Below are positions 35,039 to 43,405 of a DNA stretch of 64,000 bases, one piece after another. Positions within the stretch are counted from its first letter, which is position 1. Each line of letters starts with the position of its first letter. The notes below the pieces were generated by a model, which was not told where the DNA came from, did not search any database, and saw only the letters and a list, made by a program, of their open reading frames with translations. Both the position numbers and the translations under genes were made by a program. The DNA is taken from assembly GCA_964544595.1 (NCBI GenBank), contig CAZJBM010000002.1:62001-126000 (forward strand). Reading direction: 5' to 3'. The DNA is from JAGBWK01 sp964544595. Its GTDB lineage: Bacteria > Bacteroidota > Bacteroidia > Bacteroidales > Muribaculaceae.

Positions 35039-36154
35039 ATGAACAGGATACTTTTTCTCGCTATATCTTACGACTGGATGCGTCCGTACACCCATGCGAT
35101 ACTCAGAGCGCTGTGGGGCGACGGATGCAAGTTGATTGCGGTATTGGAGGACGCGGCGGAGAAGTCGGATTTTGATTACTTGCCGCAAGATTCCATTGAC
35201 TTCTTTGTAAGGCCCAAGGGTTGGTTGGCAGGGAAAAAATTCGGGCTTAATCCATCTGGCGTAATCGCGCGGATTCATGATATTATAGAAGACAATAAGG
35301 TAGACGGCATTGTGTCGGTGACCATGGATCTTCCGTTGAGTTTTTTCTTGCCTCGAATCGCCAAAAAATTCCCTACGGTTTATTTTGTTCATAATGTGGA
35401 ACCACACAAGCTTTCAACCTCAGGAGTCAGAAAGCGTATTTTCCACAAATACTGGTACGTCGCCCCGACGCGCAGGTTAGTGCGAAGCAATGTGCCGAAA
35501 ATCACTCATGCCCGATGGCAGTGCGAGAGACTAAAAGAATTGTCTCCCAAAGTGTTTGCTGAATTTATCGATTTTCCCTCGCTTGTTGACGATGCGGTGC
35601 GAGAGGGCAAAAAAGTGCCGCCTGAGATTGAAAATTTAGGCGATTATCTGCTCTTTTTTGGTAAAATTGAGCCCTATAAAGGCGTCGAAGGGCTTATAAA
35701 TTGCTATTTAAACTCGCCAAAATTGCATAAATACCGGTTGGTTATCGCCGGAAAAGGAGAATTATCAAGTAGTATCCCCCCGGAGTTTTCAGATAAAATA
35801 ATACGGATAAACCGTTATATTCCCGACGCAGAGGTAGGGAGCTTGTTTATAAGAGCGAGGGTTGTGGTCTATCCATACGTTAAAGCGACTCAGAGCGGCG
35901 TTGTGTCGTTGTCAACGTTTTTCGGGCGTCCTACGGTAGTTAGCGACACTCCATTTTTCCGCGAATTAGCTGAAGGTAACAGCGGTATCTATGTAGTGGA
36001 TATTAATGACTCGGAGATGATGGCAAATATTATTCTTAAGGCTGCGGAAGAGAATTGTGATACTTCGGTTTTCTACGTAAAGCACTATGAATCGGAAGGT
36101 TGGGCGCAGAGATTGCGTGACGCGGTTAATCGCGCTCTCACTCAGGGCTCATGA
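35039..36154 (+). CDS. Glycosyltransferase (GT4/GT-B-like)
   Basis: The start at 35039 (MNRILFLAISYDWMRPYTHA) gives 371 residues; an in-frame Met at 35018 is possible. The GT-B layout is visible: an N-terminal acceptor domain and a C-terminal donor domain with YLLFFGKIEPYKGVEGLI, LVIAGKGEL, YPYVKATQSGVVSLS and GRPTVVSDTPFFREL followed by the conserved Glu region. No membrane helix is seen. Composition is slightly more AT-rich than neighbours, common for surface-glycan genes. Its 3' end overlaps the convergent glycosyltransferase gene by 17 bases. Confidence 0.88.
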   Translation: MNRILFLAISYDWMRPYTHAILRALWGDGCKLIAVLEDAAEKSDFDYLPQDSIDFFVRPKGWLAGKKFGLNPSGVIARIHDIIEDNKVDGIVSVTMDLPLSFFLPRIAKKFPTVYFVHNVEPHKLSTSGVRKRIFHKYWYVAPTRRLVRSNVPKITHARWQCERLKELSPKVFAEFIDFPSLVDDAVREGKKVPPEIENLGDYLLFFGKIEPYKGVEGLINCYLNSPKLHKYRLVIAGKGELSSSIPPEFSDKIIRINRYIPDAEVGSLFIRARVVVYPYVKATQSGVVSLSTFFGRPTVVSDTPFFRELAEGNSGIYVVDINDSEMMANIILKAAEENCDTSVFYVKHYESEGWAQRLRDAVNRALTQGS

Positions 36155-37280
36155 ATTTGCTCCAAAACCTCAACGCCTTTTCGGCGACAATCATTATGTC
36201 GTTGTGCTTGACAACAAATTCGCGGCTTTGTCGGCCTAATTCCGGCAGTATTTGAGGGTTAAGAACGAGGTACTCCAATTGGCGGTATAGGCCGTCTTCG
36301 TCGCCCGGAACAGGATTTATGATAGGGCGTAATTCCTTCTCGCCGATGAATTCGTAGTATTCAGGCTCGCCCCCGCTTATCACTACTTTTCCCATAGCCA
36401 TAGCGAGCATAGCGTTGGTGGCGGGAGTGTAGGAATAAAGCTGATCGACAACAACATGAGAGTCGCAAAGCAACTCGATATATTCATCGTAGGGGCGGTT
36501 TTCAACAATCACGAGCTCCGCTTTGTCGGGATAGGCTGCGACGAGGCGGTTTATTACCCTCTCAAAGATATCGGTTCCTTTTTCGGCTTTGCGGTCGCGG
36601 TGGCGGCCAAGGAAGAATTTCACCTTCGAGATGTTGTCTTCAAGAGGCTCGAACGTGATGGCCGCGGTGTCGATAGGTATGCCGATATACTCGACTTTAT
36701 CAGAGGGTAGCACCCGGCGGCATGCCTTGTCGTATTCGTATAGGCAGGTTATCGCGCCTTCCGATTCGTGATAAACCTTTTCGGCGAGTTCTTTTAGCTG
36801 GGGAGATGTCCATTCGGCTGCTAAGTTGGGCTTGGAAAGCAGCAGCGGCGAGGGCTTCCCGCCGACCATGTATTCGTTGTATCTGAGATAGTCGGGCGAG
36901 AGGCAGGTCTCGACGTAGTAAGGGTCGGCTCCGAGTACCGACATGAATACGCGGCGATTGCCCCGTTTCAACGTCTCAAACGCTTTGATAAGTCGCGAGG
37001 GCTTAAGCTGCAGGTAGCAGACACCGTTGACCGACACAATATCATATCCCGACAGGCGACGTCGCGATAGCCATTTGAATTTGAGCCACAACAGCAGGCC
37101 TCCGAGTTTTCCCTTTGCGGGGCGGGAGAGGTCGATGTCACGCTTAGTGTCCATCCACCCCGATCCAGCCGACGCCACCGTTACGTCATGGCCCAAACGA
37201 CGCAGCCCGTCGGCAAGGCAACGGTGGTAGTTGCTCGCATCCCCCATGAGGAGTATTTTGTAGTGTCGGTTACTGTTCAT
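36138..37280 (-). CDS. Glycosyltransferase family 1/4-like protein
   Basis: A 380-residue GT-B-like protein, starting YKILLMGDASNYHRCLADGL and continuing with the Rossmann-like N-terminal domain (LRRLGHDVTVASAGS). The C-terminal half has SKVKFFLGRHRDRKAEKG, a donor-domain loop; AELVIVENRPYDEYIELL; and AMLAMAMGKVVISGGEPEYYEFIGE, a typical GT4 nucleotide-sugar site with Glu. It is convergent with and overlaps the preceding glycosyltransferase, and is divergent from the Smr gene. Substrates are unknown. Confidence 0.85.
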   Translation of the reverse strand: MNSNRHYKILLMGDASNYHRCLADGLRRLGHDVTVASAGSGWMDTKRDIDLSRPAKGKLGGLLLWLKFKWLSRRRLSGYDIVSVNGVCYLQLKPSRLIKAFETLKRGNRRVFMSVLGADPYYVETCLSPDYLRYNEYMVGGKPSPLLLSKPNLAAEWTSPQLKELAEKVYHESEGAITCLYEYDKACRRVLPSDKVEYIGIPIDTAAITFEPLEDNISKVKFFLGRHRDRKAEKGTDIFERVINRLVAAYPDKAELVIVENRPYDEYIELLCDSHVVVDQLYSYTPATNAMLAMAMGKVVISGGEPEYYEFIGEKELRPIINPVPGDEDGLYRQLEYLVLNPQILPELGRQSREFVVKHNDIMIVAEKALRFWSKFMSPE

Positions 37281-37304
37281 ATCACAAAATTACGAAAAAA
37301 ATCG

Positions 37305-37312
37305 TAACTTTG
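37305..37312 (+). promoter_or_regulatory. -7 box TAACTTTG upstream of the DUF2027/Smr gene
   Basis: An exact TAnnTTTG match 26 bases before the ATG at 37339. It lies in the short divergent region shared with the glycosyltransferase gene. No exact -33 TTTG is seen. Confidence 0.55.
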
Positions 37313-37338
37313 TAATCCAATCAAGAATTTATAAGTAA

Positions 37339-38415
37339 ATGGCAAATATAGGAGATACAGTAAGATTTTTAAATAGCGTAGGCGGGGGCGTTATCACCCG
37401 CATCGAAGGCAATATCGCGCACGTGGAGGATGAGGACGGATTTGACGTTCCGGTGCTTCTGCGCGAATGTGTCGTAGTGCAGGGCCCGGCTAAACCACAG
37501 TCGTCAAAGCAGCCTAAGCCTGCGGCTTCGACAATACCCCCCTCGAAAGAGGTCATAATAGAGCAATCGGAGCCAGAGCCACAACTGCCGGTTATTGAAA
37601 CCGAGACAGGAAATAAACTCAATATGTTGCTCGCGTTTGAGCCGATTGATATAAAGAAACTGTCGACCACGTCGTTCGAGGCCACGCTTGTCAATGACTC
37701 AAACTACTACATCAGCTTCATGTTCGCGACTCGTCGCGACGACAGCGAGGAGTGGACTCTCCGCCGCCAGGGCATCGTTGAGCCTAACATCATGCTTTCG
37801 CTCGGACAGTACGGAGCCGAAAACATTAACGAACTCGAAAATATCGCCTTTCAATACTTCGCTTTCAAATCCGACGATAAGGAGTTTGAACTGAAAGCCC
37901 CGGGAGCGATACATCATAAAGTCGACACCATAAAATTCTGCAAGCTGCATTGCTTCCGTGAAAATCCATATTTCGACGAGCCAGTGCTCGCTTTCGACCT
38001 CGTGACCGATGATAAACCATATTCACCGATGCGCGTGGCCACCAAAACACTTGAAAGCGAAATGCGCCGTAAGAAAGCGATAGACCGCCGCCCTATAGCG
38101 CGACCCATAAAGAAGCGCCATGAGAAGAAAAACGATATACTCGAAGTTGATCTTCATATCAATGAACTTATCGACAATACCCATGGCCTTTCGCGCTCCG
38201 ATATGATAAATCTTCAGATCGACGAGTTTCGCCGTGTGATGGATGAGAATCTGAAGAATCATGGCCAAAAGATAATGTTCATTCATGGCAAAGGCGAGGG
38301 GGTACTCCGTCAGGCTCTTCTCAAAGAACTGAATTACAGGTATAAAGGCCATGACGTTTGCGATGCGTCGTTTCGCGAATACGGTTTTGGCGCCACTCAG
38401 GTAACCATACGCTGA
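37339..38415 (+). CDS. DUF2027 protein with C-terminal Smr endonuclease-like domain
   Basis: A 358-residue cytosolic protein. The N-terminal segment IGDTVRFLNSVGGGVITRI is an SH3/KOW-like barrel start; the middle (about 90-215) is the DUF2027 beta domain. The C-terminal approximately 75 residues form an Smr domain as in MutS2, with LEVDLHINEL, an Asp-Leu-His start, and IMFIHGKGEGVLRQAL. Smr domains bind or nick structured nucleic acids and in MutS2 act on collided ribosomes or recombination intermediates. The following EFR1 gene starts on the last base of this stop codon (TGATG), so they are coupled. Confidence 0.9.
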   Translation: MANIGDTVRFLNSVGGGVITRIEGNIAHVEDEDGFDVPVLLRECVVVQGPAKPQSSKQPKPAASTIPPSKEVIIEQSEPEPQLPVIETETGNKLNMLLAFEPIDIKKLSTTSFEATLVNDSNYYISFMFATRRDDSEEWTLRRQGIVEPNIMLSLGQYGAENINELENIAFQYFAFKSDDKEFELKAPGAIHHKVDTIKFCKLHCFRENPYFDEPVLAFDLVTDDKPYSPMRVATKTLESEMRRKKAIDRRPIARPIKKRHEKKNDILEVDLHINELIDNTHGLSRSDMINLQIDEFRRVMDENLKNHGQKIMFIHGKGEGVLRQALLKELNYRYKGHDVCDASFREYGFGATQVTIR

Positions 38416-39179
38416 TGATACTATATTTCTCTGGATGCGGCAACAGCGCGTCGGTTGCTTCACGGCTCGGCAGATTGCTCGGCGACGATACAGTGATAAG
38501 ACTGTTTGGCGAGGTGATGCTCAACGCCGATATCGCTCCGGCGGCTAATGGCAGAATCGTGTGGGTGTTTCCGGTATATAGTTGGGGAGTGCCCCCGGCA
38601 GTGGCCCACTTCATTAAGCGCGTTAAAATCAAGGGGGCAGACTCGGTCGCGCATCATCTGGTTTTGACATGCGGCGACGATGCCGGGCTTGCCGATCGGC
38701 AGTGGCGCAGGATTATTCTTAAGCGAGGGTGGAAGGCCGGGTCGGCCTCTACGGTCATTATGCCTAATACATATACGCTGATGAAGGGCTTCGACGTCGA
38801 CCCCAAGCCGCTCGCCGAAGAAAAACTGAATGCATCCCGGCTGAGGGTGGAAGAATTGGCGCGTCGTATTTCAGAAGATAACGACAGGGTAGACGTGGTC
38901 AGAGGTCGATACGCGTGGATAAAAAGCAATATCGTATATCCCTGGTTCGTCAGATTCGCCATGAGCCCTAAGCCGTTTCATTCAACGCGCGATTGCGTTT
39001 CGTGCGGCAAATGCGCTCAGGTTTGCCCTATGCTTAACATTTCTATGGACGGCAATCGCCCGCGCTGGGGAGAGAATTGCGCATTGTGTCTCGCTTGTTA
39101 TAATGCTTGCCCTGTTCATGCTGTGGCCTACGGAAAAGCCACGCGCGACAAAGGTCAATATTTTCTCAGCGATCGATAG
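38415..39179 (+). CDS. EFR1-type flavodoxin/ferredoxin fusion
   Basis: The start at 38415 overlaps the preceding stop (TGATG) and gives 254 residues. The N-terminal flavodoxin-like domain begins MILYFSGCGNSASVASRLG, the Ser/Thr-rich FMN phosphate loop in variant form, and continues through VWVFPVYSWGVPPAV. The C-terminal domain has two [4Fe-4S] motifs, CVSCGKCAQVCP and CALCLACYNACP. This matches the EFR1 family of electron-transfer proteins. The upstream in-frame region (from 38358) lies within the Smr gene and is not used. It ends at a hairpin that is directly followed by the IS remnant. Confidence 0.9.
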   Translation: MILYFSGCGNSASVASRLGRLLGDDTVIRLFGEVMLNADIAPAANGRIVWVFPVYSWGVPPAVAHFIKRVKIKGADSVAHHLVLTCGDDAGLADRQWRRIILKRGWKAGSASTVIMPNTYTLMKGFDVDPKPLAEEKLNASRLRVEELARRISEDNDRVDVVRGRYAWIKSNIVYPWFVRFAMSPKPFHSTRDCVSCGKCAQVCPMLNISMDGNRPRWGENCALCLACYNACPVHAVAYGKATRDKGQYFLSDR

Positions 39180-39200
39180 TGTCTTTCGATTGACAAATAA

Positions 39201-39230
39201 ATAAGGGATGCTCTTTTCGGCATCCCTTAT
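39201..39230 (+). terminator. Hairpin after the EFR1 gene, interrupted by IS insertion
   Basis: The stem ATAAGGGATGC (39201-39211) pairs perfectly with GCATCCCTTAT (39220-39230) around an 8-base loop. The IS target duplication TTA begins one base later (39232), so any U-tract that originally followed is now displaced to the far side of the element. Confidence 0.75.
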
Positions 39231-39234
39231 CTTA

Positions 39235-40044
39235 GAGCCTGTCCCATAAAATATGTTAAGGCTGAGGTCGCATATCTTGGAGCGATTTTGGAGGCGGCGG
39301 GAGGGAGCAATGCCGTCGCATTGAGACCGAGCGGCGGCTTCGAAAGCACCCAAGAGATGCGAGGCTGAGGTAATATTCGCTCCTTCAGTGCGTTAATGAT
39401 ATGTGAAACGTTACTCTCTACTTAACTCCAAACAAAAGCGCTGGCTCTCATCTTTCTGCGCCAGAATGAACATTAAGCTGAACATTAGGCATTTAGAAGG
39501 AATAATATATATCTTGAAGACCGGATGACAATGGTGGATGCTACCGGCGTCCTTCGGCAAGTGGAAAAGCGTCTATCATTGTTTCCGAAGAATCAGTGAA
39601 TCTCCTTGGTTTGACAAAATGCTGAAGAGGCTGCTCCACCACAGGCGGAAACGCTCACACGGACATGAACGCAGAAACCCGACGACGGCGATGATCGACA
39701 GCCAGAGCGTCAAGAGCGGATTGCCTCAATCACTGACAGGCATAGACGGCAACAAGCGGGTTAAGCCGCGGCTACGAGCAGCTGCTCACCACGGCGACGG
39801 CGATGACGAAAATGGCCTTCATGATGATGCTGCTCAAGCATATTTAGCTGCCGCAAGCCGTATCGTTTCAACATGTTCATATAGAAGCTCCGCAGGCGAT
39901 GCAAATTAACGTCGCCTCGGCCATCCATTGGCATATTCGTCCGTGCTCTTCGGTCGTGTACGTCAAGTACTCTCCCTCATCACCCGAACAACTCTGCTCA
40001 ATGGCTGACCGCCTCAGCGTTAACAGATTTTATGGGACAGGCTC
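39235..40044 (+). mobile_element. Decayed IS5-family insertion sequence with 33-bp terminal repeats
   Basis: Terminal inverted repeats of 33 bp (39235-39267 and 40012-40044) differ at two positions and begin GAGCCTGTCCCATAAAAT. Flanking TTA (39232-39234 and 40045-40047) is a 3-bp TNA-type target duplication, as in IS1031/IS427-like members of the IS5 family. The 810-bp body contains only transposase fragments, so the copy is not autonomous. Confidence 0.85.
39430..39847 (+). pseudogene. IS5-family transposase remnant
   Basis: Three lesions are visible. The frame that reads NIRHLEGIIYILKTG is cut by TGA at 39526-39528, where family members have Cys (usually LKTGCQWRMLP), then resumes as QWWMLPASFGKWKSVYHCFR and continues to MIDSQSVKSG and GIDGNKRVK. 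The centre of the DDE domain is then missing, and the end resumes in another frame as GYEQLLTTATAMTKMAFMMM, stopping at 39847, the usual transposase C-terminal helix. The catalytic core is therefore lost. Confidence 0.85.
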
Positions 40045-40066
40045 TTATATCTCTATGTAGCGCGGA

Positions 40067-41866
40067 TCAGTTCTTATTGGCGCGTTTACGTTCGAGCTCA
40101 TCAAGGATAATCTTGCGCAGACGTATGTGGTTGGGAGTCACCTCAACATATTCGTCCTCTTTGATGTATTCGAGGGCTTCCTCAAGGCTGAATACCACCG
40201 GGGGCACGATGCGGGCTTTGTCGTCGGCACCCGAAGCGCGCATATTGGTTAGTTTCTTCGACTTGGTGACGTTGACCACGATGTCTTTCTCTTTCGCGTT
40301 CTCGCCGACCACTTGCCCGGCGTAGACTTCCTCCTGCGGGAAGATGAAGAATTTACCGCGGTCCTGAAGCTTATCGATAGCGTAGGCGTAGGCCGTTCCG
40401 GCTTCCATGGCGATGAGCGATCCGTTGGTGCGACGCTCGATGTCGCCTTTCCAGGGCTGATATTCAAGGAAGCGGTGAGCCATGATAGCCTCGCCTGCCG
40501 ATGCTGTCAACACGTTATTGCGAAGACCGATGATGCCGCGCGAGGGAATGTTGAATTCGAGATGAACGCGGTCGTTTTGCGAAAGCATATTCACGAGTTC
40601 GCCTTTGCGGCGTGTCACCATATCGATCATTTTCGAGGCGTGTTCCTCAGTCACGTTGATGGTGAGAGCTTCGACAGGCTCGCATTTCACCCCGTCGATT
40701 TCCTTGACGATAACCTGCGGCTGGCCTACCTGAAGCTCATAGCCCTCGCGGCGCATGGTCTCGATAAGCACGGAGAGGTGAAGCACCCCTCGGCCAAACA
40801 CCGTCCATACATCCTCGTTGTCTGCTTTAGTGACGCGGAGGGCAAGATTGCGATCGAGTTCGCGAGTTAGACGGTCGCCTATGTGGCGCGAAGTCACGTA
40901 TTTGCCGTCGCGTCCGAAGAAGGGAGAGTCGTTGATGGTGAACGTCATCGACATGGTGGGCTCGTCGATGGCAATGCGGGGAAGCGGCTCCGGATTATTG
41001 ATGTCGGCAACGGTGTCGCCGATTTCAAAGCCTTCGATGCCGACGAGAGCGCAAATATCTCCGCTCTTTACCGACTTCACTTTCTTTCGCCCCATGCCCT
41101 CAAATGTATGAAGCTCCTTAATGCGCTGCTTCACTATTGAGCCGTCTTTTTTGCAAAGCGCTATATCCTGGCCTTCGCGGAGCTCTCCGCGGTGCACACG
41201 GCCTATGGCGATGCGGCCGACGTAGTTGGAGAAGTCGAGCGAAGTGATAAGCATTTGAGAGTCGCCTTCGATTTCCTCTGGCGCGGGAATATGCTCGATG
41301 ATAGCGTCGAGCACGGGGAGGATATTGTCGGTAGGCTGCTGCCAGTCGGTGCTCATCCATCCGTTTTTGGCCGAGCCGTATATTGTCGGGAAATCGAGCT
41401 GCTCCTCAGTGGCGTTGAGGTTAAACATCAGGTCGAATACCATCTCCTGAACTTCGTCGGGACGGCAGTTGGGCTTGTCTACCTTGTTGATCACGACTAC
41501 CGGTTTCAGGCCCATCTGAATGGCTTTCTGAAGCACGAAGCGGGTTTGTGGCATCGGGCCTTCGAAGGCGTCGACGAGAAGCAGACAGCCGTCGGCCATG
41601 TTGAGCACGCGCTCCACCTCGCCGCCGAAGTCGGCGTGGCCCGGAGTGTCGATAATGTTTATCTTGTAGTCTTTATAGCTGATTGAAACGTTTTTTGAGA
41701 GGATTGTTATGCCGCGTTCACGCTCCAGATCGTTGTTGTCGAGTATGAGTTCACCGGCGTTTTGGTTGTCGCGGAAAAGGTGGCCGGCGAGGAGCATTTT
41801 GTCGACGAGGGTAGTTTTGCCGTGGTCGACGTGGGCTATTATAGCTACGTTTCTTATTTTCTGCAT
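40067..41866 (-). CDS. typA: Translational GTPase TypA/BipA
   Basis: Ribosome-binding GTPase of the EF-G class involved in ribosome assembly and stress adaptation. The 599 residues are standard. Seen: G1 AHVDHGKTTL; RGITILSKNVS, with switch II DTPGHADFGGEVER; NKVDKP; then domain II (IAIGRVHRGELREGQDI), domains III and V, and the TypA-specific C-terminal region ending with a basic tail. A near-consensus minus-strand -7 box (CGAAGTTA in plus orientation, 41888-41895) lies just upstream. Confidence 0.97.
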   Translation of the reverse strand: MQKIRNVAIIAHVDHGKTTLVDKMLLAGHLFRDNQNAGELILDNNDLERERGITILSKNVSISYKDYKINIIDTPGHADFGGEVERVLNMADGCLLLVDAFEGPMPQTRFVLQKAIQMGLKPVVVINKVDKPNCRPDEVQEMVFDLMFNLNATEEQLDFPTIYGSAKNGWMSTDWQQPTDNILPVLDAIIEHIPAPEEIEGDSQMLITSLDFSNYVGRIAIGRVHRGELREGQDIALCKKDGSIVKQRIKELHTFEGMGRKKVKSVKSGDICALVGIEGFEIGDTVADINNPEPLPRIAIDEPTMSMTFTINDSPFFGRDGKYVTSRHIGDRLTRELDRNLALRVTKADNEDVWTVFGRGVLHLSVLIETMRREGYELQVGQPQVIVKEIDGVKCEPVEALTINVTEEHASKMIDMVTRRKGELVNMLSQNDRVHLEFNIPSRGIIGLRNNVLTASAGEAIMAHRFLEYQPWKGDIERRTNGSLIAMEAGTAYAYAIDKLQDRGKFFIFPQEEVYAGQVVGENAKEKDIVVNVTKSKKLTNMRASGADDKARIVPPVVFSLEEALEYIKEDEYVEVTPNHIRLRKIILDELERKRANKN

Positions 41867-41959
41867 ACGGTCTTATGTTTTCGGGCGCGAAGTTACGAAT
41901 TTTCCCTCAAAGGGCAATCAACAATCGGCTGTTTTTTTCAGTGCTCGTTCTTGACCGAA

Positions 41960-41999
41960 AAAACGAAAGCTCCCGACCACTTGCGGCCGGGAGCTTGTA
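41960..41999 (-). terminator. Intrinsic terminator after the outer membrane barrel gene
   Basis: On the minus strand AGCTCCCGGCC pairs with a following GGTCGGGAGCT and is then followed by TTCGTTTTTTC. It lies 30-70 bases beyond the stop at 42030. Confidence 0.8.
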
Positions 42000-42029
42000 T
42001 AGGATAAATCTTTTCAGTGTCTGCTAAAA

Positions 42030-42563
42030 TCAGAAGTGATAGTAGAAACCGAAAGTGAGGTCGTTGGTGTTGAATTTGATACCACCCTGATCGGCAGCGT
42101 GCGAAGCGTCGTTGCCGCCTTGGTAGCCGATGAAGCCGAGGTGAGCTACCAAAGAGAATTTGCTTGAGATGTGGTAAGAAAGACCGGGCTTGATACCGAT
42201 GCCGTAAGTCACAGCGGTGTCAGAGCTTTCGCCGCCGAATTTAGAAGCGCCGAAGCCGAGGTCGATGCCACCGTCAACGAAGAGGCTCACCTTCTCGTTG
42301 CCAAAATAGGTATAGCGGGCATAGGGCTGGATTTTGCCGAGGTTTCTTGAGAAGCCGTCGTTGTAGTTATGAGTGTAGCCTACGGTAGCGCCTACAGCCC
42401 AGGTTGAGTTGAGGTTATAGCCAACTTCGGGAAGGAGGTTGAATTCGGTTTCGTTTTCGGTAGAGTTACGCCAGAAGCCGACGTTGCCACCTGCATACCA
42501 ATTCTGAGCGGCTGCTGTAAGAGACATTACAGCCACAATTGCCATAAGAATAACTTTTTTCAT
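42030..42563 (-). CDS. Outer membrane beta-barrel protein (OmpX/porin-like, 8-strand)
   Basis: The 177 residues begin with a signal peptide (MKKVILMAIVAVMSLTAAAQ). The mature part is built from alternating strands (WYAGGNVGFW, FNLLPEVGYNLNSTWAVGATVGYTH) ending in FGFYYHF with the terminal aromatic residue needed for BAM recognition. Its size fits an eight-stranded barrel. Function is unknown. A strong minus-strand -7 box (CAAAGTTA in plus orientation at 42671-42678, i.e. TAACTTTG) and a downstream terminator indicate monocistronic expression. Confidence 0.88.
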   Translation of the reverse strand: MKKVILMAIVAVMSLTAAAQNWYAGGNVGFWRNSTENETEFNLLPEVGYNLNSTWAVGATVGYTHNYNDGFSRNLGKIQPYARYTYFGNEKVSLFVDGGIDLGFGASKFGGESSDTAVTYGIGIKPGLSYHISSKFSLVAHLGFIGYQGGNDASHAADQGGIKFNTNDLTFGFYYHF

Positions 42564-42670
42564 TTTGATTTTGATTTGTGGAGGATTTGAAGAAGATAGT
42601 TGAAACTAAGTGAATTTTTGTTATTTCCTCCTGGTTAATGAAAATGGTTAATGTGTTTTTTTTGACACCG

Positions 42671-42678
42671 CAAAGTTA
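42671..42678 (-). promoter_or_regulatory. -7 box TAACTTTG for the outer membrane barrel gene
   Basis: Exact consensus on the minus strand, about 108 bases before the start at 42563. The leader is long and AT-rich. No clear -33 TTTG at the usual spacing. Confidence 0.5.
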
Positions 42679-42757
42679 CGAATTTTTATTGAAAAGCAAT
42701 AAATTTTCGCAAAAAAAAGTTAATAAAAGCTAATTTTGTGGCTTCTGATTGGCGTTT

Positions 42758-43366
42758 TTACGGTCTTGGAGATTGGTCGCCGTACTGCTCGAGATATGCT
42801 TCGCACGCCTGGGAAAGCTCGTCGTACCAGTCTTTGCCAAAGCGTTTTATGAGCGGCTCTTTCAGAAATTGGTATAGTCTGACACCAAGTCGGCGGCCGA
42901 GTTTCTCGGCAGGCTTGCAGATTTTCCAGCGATGATAGTTGACGGCGGTGAAAGTGGGGTATTCGGTGATGCGAAGCGGGTAGAGATGACATGAGGCGGG
43001 CTTCATAAAGTCGACACGCCCCTCTCTCCAGGCCTTCTCGATAGCGCATAGACATACCCCGTCTTTGCCGTAGCAAGTGAAGGCGCAGTTTTTTCCCTCG
43101 ACGATAGAAGTGACCAAGTCTCCCTCCTCGTCGATATATGCCACGCCGTTGGCTTCAACCTCGCGGCGCCCTGCCGGAATCATGTCGTCAACAATTTCAG
43201 GGAGTACTCTCTCGATTTCCTTTTGTTCGTCGGGCGTAATGGGAGCGCCCGCGTCGCCTTCGATGCAGCAAGCGCCTTTACAGGCGTCAAGGTCGCAGCA
43301 AAAGAATTGCTCGGCGAGGTCGAGCGTGACGAGTACGTTTTGTATTTCGAGCATAACAGTTTCCAT
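42758..43366 (-). CDS. DUF3109 family protein (Cys-rich, YkgJ-like)
   Basis: A 202-residue cytosolic protein. It carries multiple cysteine clusters: FFCCDLDACKGACCIEGDAGAP near the N-terminus (about 22-43), NCAFTCYGKDGVCLC in the middle, and PASCHLYPLRI further on, so it probably binds a metal ion or Fe-S cluster. DUF3109 is common in Bacteroidota with no assigned role; related YkgJ/CxxCxxCC proteins are zinc- or iron-binding. The Met at 43366 is taken as the start, but Met5 (MLEIQNV) is equally possible. Confidence 0.9.
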   Translation of the reverse strand: METVMLEIQNVLVTLDLAEQFFCCDLDACKGACCIEGDAGAPITPDEQKEIERVLPEIVDDMIPAGRREVEANGVAYIDEEGDLVTSIVEGKNCAFTCYGKDGVCLCAIEKAWREGRVDFMKPASCHLYPLRITEYPTFTAVNYHRWKICKPAEKLGRRLGVRLYQFLKEPLIKRFGKDWYDELSQACEAYLEQYGDQSPRP

Positions 43367-43405
43367 TATTAATTTTGTTTAAACAAATAAAGATACCCTA
43401 CTTTC

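Noticed and set aside
39526..39528. In-frame TGA as a possible selenocysteine codon
   Set aside because: The surrounding gene is a decayed transposase with a further deletion and frame change; the aligned family residue is an ordinary Cys, and there is no sign of a selenocysteine insertion element.
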